A stretch of DNA of 7,007 nucleotides from JAKAFX01 sp043196285 (lineage in GTDB: Archaea > Thermoplasmatota > Thermoplasmata > Thermoplasmatales > Thermoplasmataceae): positions 1-7,007 of the forward strand of contig JBBYJL010000062.1 of NCBI GenBank assembly GCA_043196285.1, in the 5' to 3' direction. Shown piece after piece: positions 5,513-7,007 of the stretch (position 1 is its first letter; each line of letters starts with the position of its first letter). Position numbers and translations under genes: made by a program. The notes beneath the pieces are model-generated. The model was not told the DNA's origin and searched no databases. It saw nothing but the letters and a program-made list of their open reading frames with translations.

Positions 5513-5788
5513 CTAGCGGTACATTGTCTGTCCCTTGTTCTCATCCTGCTTTCTCTTTGCTATAAGGGATCTTTCGACCTTCTTCAACCTTATAATGTTG
5601 GTTGCCTGAACCATGTACATAGGCAGTCCCGTATTCTGGTCGTTACCGGCCCTGAGAATTGAAACTATTTCCATCTTGATCTGGATTATTGATCCATCTG
5701 CAAGTTTCACCGTCACCCATTTTGGTTCCTCTTCAAGCTCGAATTCAACTAGCTCCCCATTTTCCGGGAAATTACCTGGCATTGCCAT
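5513..5788 (-). CDS. small conserved-looking protein of unknown function (91 aa)
   Basis: I do not recognise a named family. The protein begins with an acidic segment (FELEEEP, about 16-22), followed by alternating strand-like stretches (KWVTVKLADGSIIQIKMEI, about 23-41; PMYMVQATNIIRLKK, about 56-70), and ends in a charged helix rich in Lys, Arg and Glu. The pattern suggests a small beta-barrel or beta-sandwich followed by a basic tail, possibly nucleic-acid-binding; that is inference from composition. No signal peptide or membrane segment. It starts at ATG 5788 with a TATA element 26 bases upstream (a second in-frame ATG at 5782 is also possible). It is divergent from the tRNA-Leu gene and has 149 bases to the Lrp gene downstream. 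Confidence 0.75.
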   Translation of the reverse strand: MAMPGNFPENGELVEFELEEEPKWVTVKLADGSIIQIKMEIVSILRAGNDQNTGLPMYMVQATNIIRLKKVERSLIAKRKQDENKGQTMYR

Positions 5789-5810
5789 AGCTTGTATATT
5801 GTTATATCAA

Positions 5811-5817
5811 TAATAAA
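5811..5817 (-). promoter_or_regulatory. TATA element of the 91-residue protein gene
   Basis: Minus-strand TTTATTA is centred 26 bases before the ATG at 5788. A nearby GATATAAC (about 5800-5807) could instead serve the ATG at 5782. Confidence 0.4.
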
Positions 5818-5838
5818 TTAACCCTATTTATAGGCATG

Positions 5839-5847
5839 ATTATAAAT
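5839..5847 (+). promoter_or_regulatory. TATA element of the tRNA-Leu gene
   Basis: ATTATAAAT is centred 27 bases before the mature tRNA 5' end at 5870. Archaeal tRNA genes use the same TBP/TFB promoter as protein genes, and initiation would be at or just before the mature end. Confidence 0.55.
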
Positions 5848-5869
5848 CGCTTGGATATTCACCACGCAG

Positions 5870-5954
5870 GCGAGGGTAACTAAGCTTGGCCAACAGTGCA
5901 GGACTTAAGATCCTGTCCGGTAGCGGTTCGTGGGTTCAAATCCCTCCCCTCGCA
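5870..5954 (+). tRNA. tRNA-Leu (anticodon UAA)
   Basis: The 85-base gene folds as a class II tRNA. The acceptor stem GCGAGGG pairs perfectly with CCCTCGC, followed by discriminator A at 5954. The anticodon stem CAGGA/TCCTG carries the loop CTTAAGA, giving anticodon TAA, which reads UUA (and by wobble UUG) leucine codons. A long variable arm (TCCGGTAGCGGTTC) identifies the Leu type. The T arm has GTGGG, loop TTCAAAT, then CCCTC, leaving one T-T mismatch in the stem where a T-A pair is usual. The CCA end is not encoded and no intron is present. A T-tract follows directly. Confidence 0.96.
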
Positions 5955-5958
5955 TTTT
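5955..5958 (+). terminator. T-tract after tRNA-Leu
   Basis: TTTT follows the discriminator base immediately, and a second TTTT lies at 5969-5972. Both fit T-tract termination of a short archaeal tRNA transcript. Confidence 0.4.
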
Positions 5959-6109
5959 CTGGGAAATTGTTTTACAGGCATTGAAAACTTCTTGATTATA
6001 CAGCATCTGGTCTCAGACAGTATGTGGAGATAAGATCAGTTCTGGCACCATCTTTTCTGCCAATTCCTGAAAACTCCCTTTTGTGATAGATCCAAATTCT
6101 TCTATTTTC

Positions 6110-6117
6110 TTATATAT
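6110..6117 (+). promoter_or_regulatory. TATA element of the MFS transporter gene
   Basis: TTATATAT is centred about 30 bases before the ATG at 6144. It supports that start over the in-frame TTG at 6138 and a leaderless mRNA. The 10-base inverted repeat CATTC-TTGG-GAATG (6133-6146) covers the expected transcription start and the start codon. The remaining interval 5959-6109 shows no gene. Confidence 0.55.
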
Positions 6118-6143
6118 TTACTTGAAATTTAACATTCTTGGGA

Positions 6144-6851
6144 ATGAACAGAGGACTTGGGGGAACGATGGCTATTGCTTTTTCAACATTCATCGCCTTC
6201 ATGGGTATAGGTGTTGTTGATCCCCTGCTTCCATTGATCGGGAGACAGATGGAGGCATCTCCTTTCCAGGTGGAGTGGCTTTTTACCAGCTACATAGCGG
6301 TGATGTCTCTTTCCATGTTCATTTCAGGCTATTTTTCAACAAGGTTCGGGAGCAAGAAAACTCTCATCACAGGTCTTCTAATTGTCGTAATTTTTTCCAC
6401 TCTCTCTGGCCTTTCCCCGAATATAACCGTATTTGCAATATTTCGTGGAGGCTGGGGGTTTGGAAATGCATTCTTCACCCCCACTGCACTCTCCATAATA
6501 GTTGGAATTTCGGCTGGAAAGCTTGAGAGATCTATCACGATTTATGAGGCTGCCCTTGGATTGGGAATAGCTTCCGGTCCGCTTTTTGGATGGTTCCTGG
6601 GATCATTTGACTGGCGGTACCCATTCTTTGGGACTGCCACACTGATGGCCATAGGATTTATAGTTACACTCACGTTTGTGGGTGAACCTCGGAACAAAGA
6701 GAAACGCAGGACGCCAATAGAGATTGTGGAGGCTCTTGGCAACAGATCTGTTAGAATTAATTCTCTCATAGTCCTTGGATATAACTTTGGATTTTTCACA
6801 ATTCTTGCATATACTCCGCTGACTCTTTCCGGATTAACCACAAGGTTGTGA
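6144..6851 (+). pseudogene. MFS transporter, truncated after about TM7 by an insertion element
   Basis: N-terminal half of a major facilitator superfamily permease, of the drug/proton antiporter-like type, in the cytoplasmic membrane. Residues 1-235 contain six membrane segments, motif A at about 62-75 (GYFSTRFGSKKTLI), an RGGWGFGNA motif-B-like stretch near 101-109, motif C at about 139-153 (GLGIASGPLFGWFLG), the DWRYPFF junction at 156-162, the Lys/Arg-rich central cytoplasmic loop (about 182-206) and TM7 (NFGFFTILAYTPL). Intact 12-TM members run about 390-450 residues, so five segments are missing. The frame ends at a TGA (6849-6851) directly before sequence that codes, on the other strand, for the end of TnpB; no other frame continues the transporter. 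Insertion therefore best explains the break. The product is probably non-functional. Substrate unknown. Confidence 0.8.
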
Positions 6852-6855
6852 AATC

Positions 6856-6872
6856 TATTAACCATGTTAACA
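6856..6872 (-). repeat. subterminal hairpin next to the TnpB stop codon
   Basis: On the minus strand TGTTAAC, ATG, GTTAATA forms a seven-pair stem (one G-T wobble) with a three-base loop, covering the tnpB stop codon. IS200/IS605 elements carry small subterminal hairpins recognised by the TnpA transposase, and their omega RNAs end in structured right-end sequence; this fits either role. Confidence 0.4.
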
Positions 6873-7007
6873 AACCTCTTTGGAAGTTATCATCTGTCTG
6901 ATGCTTAAACTTCGTGGGTGCAACCCAACACCCTCTATCCCGTCCTCAAACGATTTCGGGATTGCTTTTCTTATCATACATGCAGCATTGGAATCGGCAT
7001 TCATTAC
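6867..7007 (-). CDS. tnpB: TnpB, RNA-guided nuclease of an IS605-type element, C-terminal 46 residues
   Basis: Only the last 46 codons lie in the window; the 5' part is beyond the right edge (family length about 370-430). The visible sequence starts VMNADSNAACMIRKAIP, corresponding to the RuvC-III region of TnpB, where the Asp in NADxN is the third catalytic acidic residue, followed by the hallmark tail FEDGIEGVGLHPRSLSI (family pattern ADGIEGVxxHPxR). Stop TAA at 6867-6869. TnpB is the OrfB nuclease that cuts DNA guided by omega RNA made from the element's right end, promoting element retention. The frame has no stop or shift in the visible part, so the gene could be intact, but the zinc finger and other catalytic residues are not visible. 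Antisense to, and just beyond, the truncated MFS gene. Confidence 0.82.
   Translation of the reverse strand, partial: VMNADSNAACMIRKAIPKSFEDGIEGVGLHPRSLSIRQMITSKEVC

Larger units (their letters stand above)
6840..7007 (-). mobile_element. right end of an IS200/IS605-family (TnpB-encoding) element, partial
   Basis: The element is recognised by the TnpB C-terminus it encodes and by the abrupt end of the MFS gene. Since tnpB is read leftward, the window shows the element's right end, lying 3' of tnpB; the left end and any tnpA are beyond the right edge. The exact boundary cannot be fixed and lies between about 6830 and 6866. This family makes no target duplication, so flanks give no help. A subterminal hairpin is present at 6856-6872. 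Confidence 0.6.

Noticed and set aside
6542..6865. 107-codon minus-strand frame opposite the MFS gene
   Set aside because: Antisense to MFS sequence with strong motifs; the composition is that of a reverse shadow.
6820..6900. MFS truncation explained by a simple frameshift
   Set aside because: None of the three plus frames after 6851 gives hydrophobic transporter-like sequence, while the minus strand gives a good TnpB C-terminus, so an insertion fits better.
6901..7007. Plus-strand open frame starting at ATG 6901 and running to the window edge
   Set aside because: It is antisense to the TnpB coding sequence and encodes nothing recognisable.
1..7007. CRISPR array, riboswitch or replication origin
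   Set aside because: No regularly spaced repeats, no recognisable riboswitch core and no cluster of origin-type repeats were seen by eye on either strand.

Overview
The window looks like a chromosomal segment of a thermoacidophilic archaeon of the Thermoplasmata (Thermoplasmatales-like). The evidence is an Alba chromatin protein, a LysM-like Lrp/AsnC regulator, a tRNA-Leu without an encoded CCA, and promoters of archaeal form. Almost every gene has an A/T-rich TATA element centred about 24-32 bases before the start codon and no Shine-Dalgarno sequence, so most transcripts are probably leaderless. The genus is not determined.

Layout, left to right. (1) Minus strand, 1-924: the first 308 codons of an ALDH7/antiquitin-like aldehyde dehydrogenase, running off the left edge. 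(2) Minus, 1183-2166: a trans-polyprenyl diphosphate synthase whose chain-length residues look like those of a long-chain (quinone side chain) enzyme. (3) Minus, 2296-2565: Alba. (4) Minus, 2655-2723: a possible 22-residue micro-ORF with a good Shine-Dalgarno. (5) Minus, 2785-3150: a two-TM protein with a SHOCT tail. (6) Minus, 3207-3779: a membrane-anchored winged-helix regulator. (7) Plus, 3928-4935: a radical SAM protein with a Cys-rich SPASM-like C-terminus, divergent from the regulator. (8) Minus, 4971-5363: an Lrp/AsnC regulator with a perfect palindrome at its promoter. (9) Minus, 5513-5788: a small protein of unknown function. (10) Plus, 5870-5954: tRNA-Leu(UAA). (11) Plus, 6144-6851: the N-terminal half of an MFS transporter, ended abruptly. 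(12) Minus, 6867-7007: the C-terminal 46 codons of a TnpB (IS200/IS605-family) protein running off the right edge. The MFS gene is therefore most likely interrupted by an insertion element.

Functional links. The SHOCT gene, the wHTH gene and the radical SAM gene are tied together by copies of a palindrome, GTTTCATGAAAC, placed about 42-50 bases before two of the start codons. I read this as a small local regulon, probably controlled by the membrane-anchored wHTH protein. The polyprenyl synthase and Alba look like housekeeping genes with separate promoters. At the right edge, the end of the TnpB element abuts the broken transporter, so any omega RNA read from that end would carry MFS sequence as its guide. 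No CRISPR array, rRNA or complete mobile element is visible, and no gene-free stretch exceeds 300 bases.
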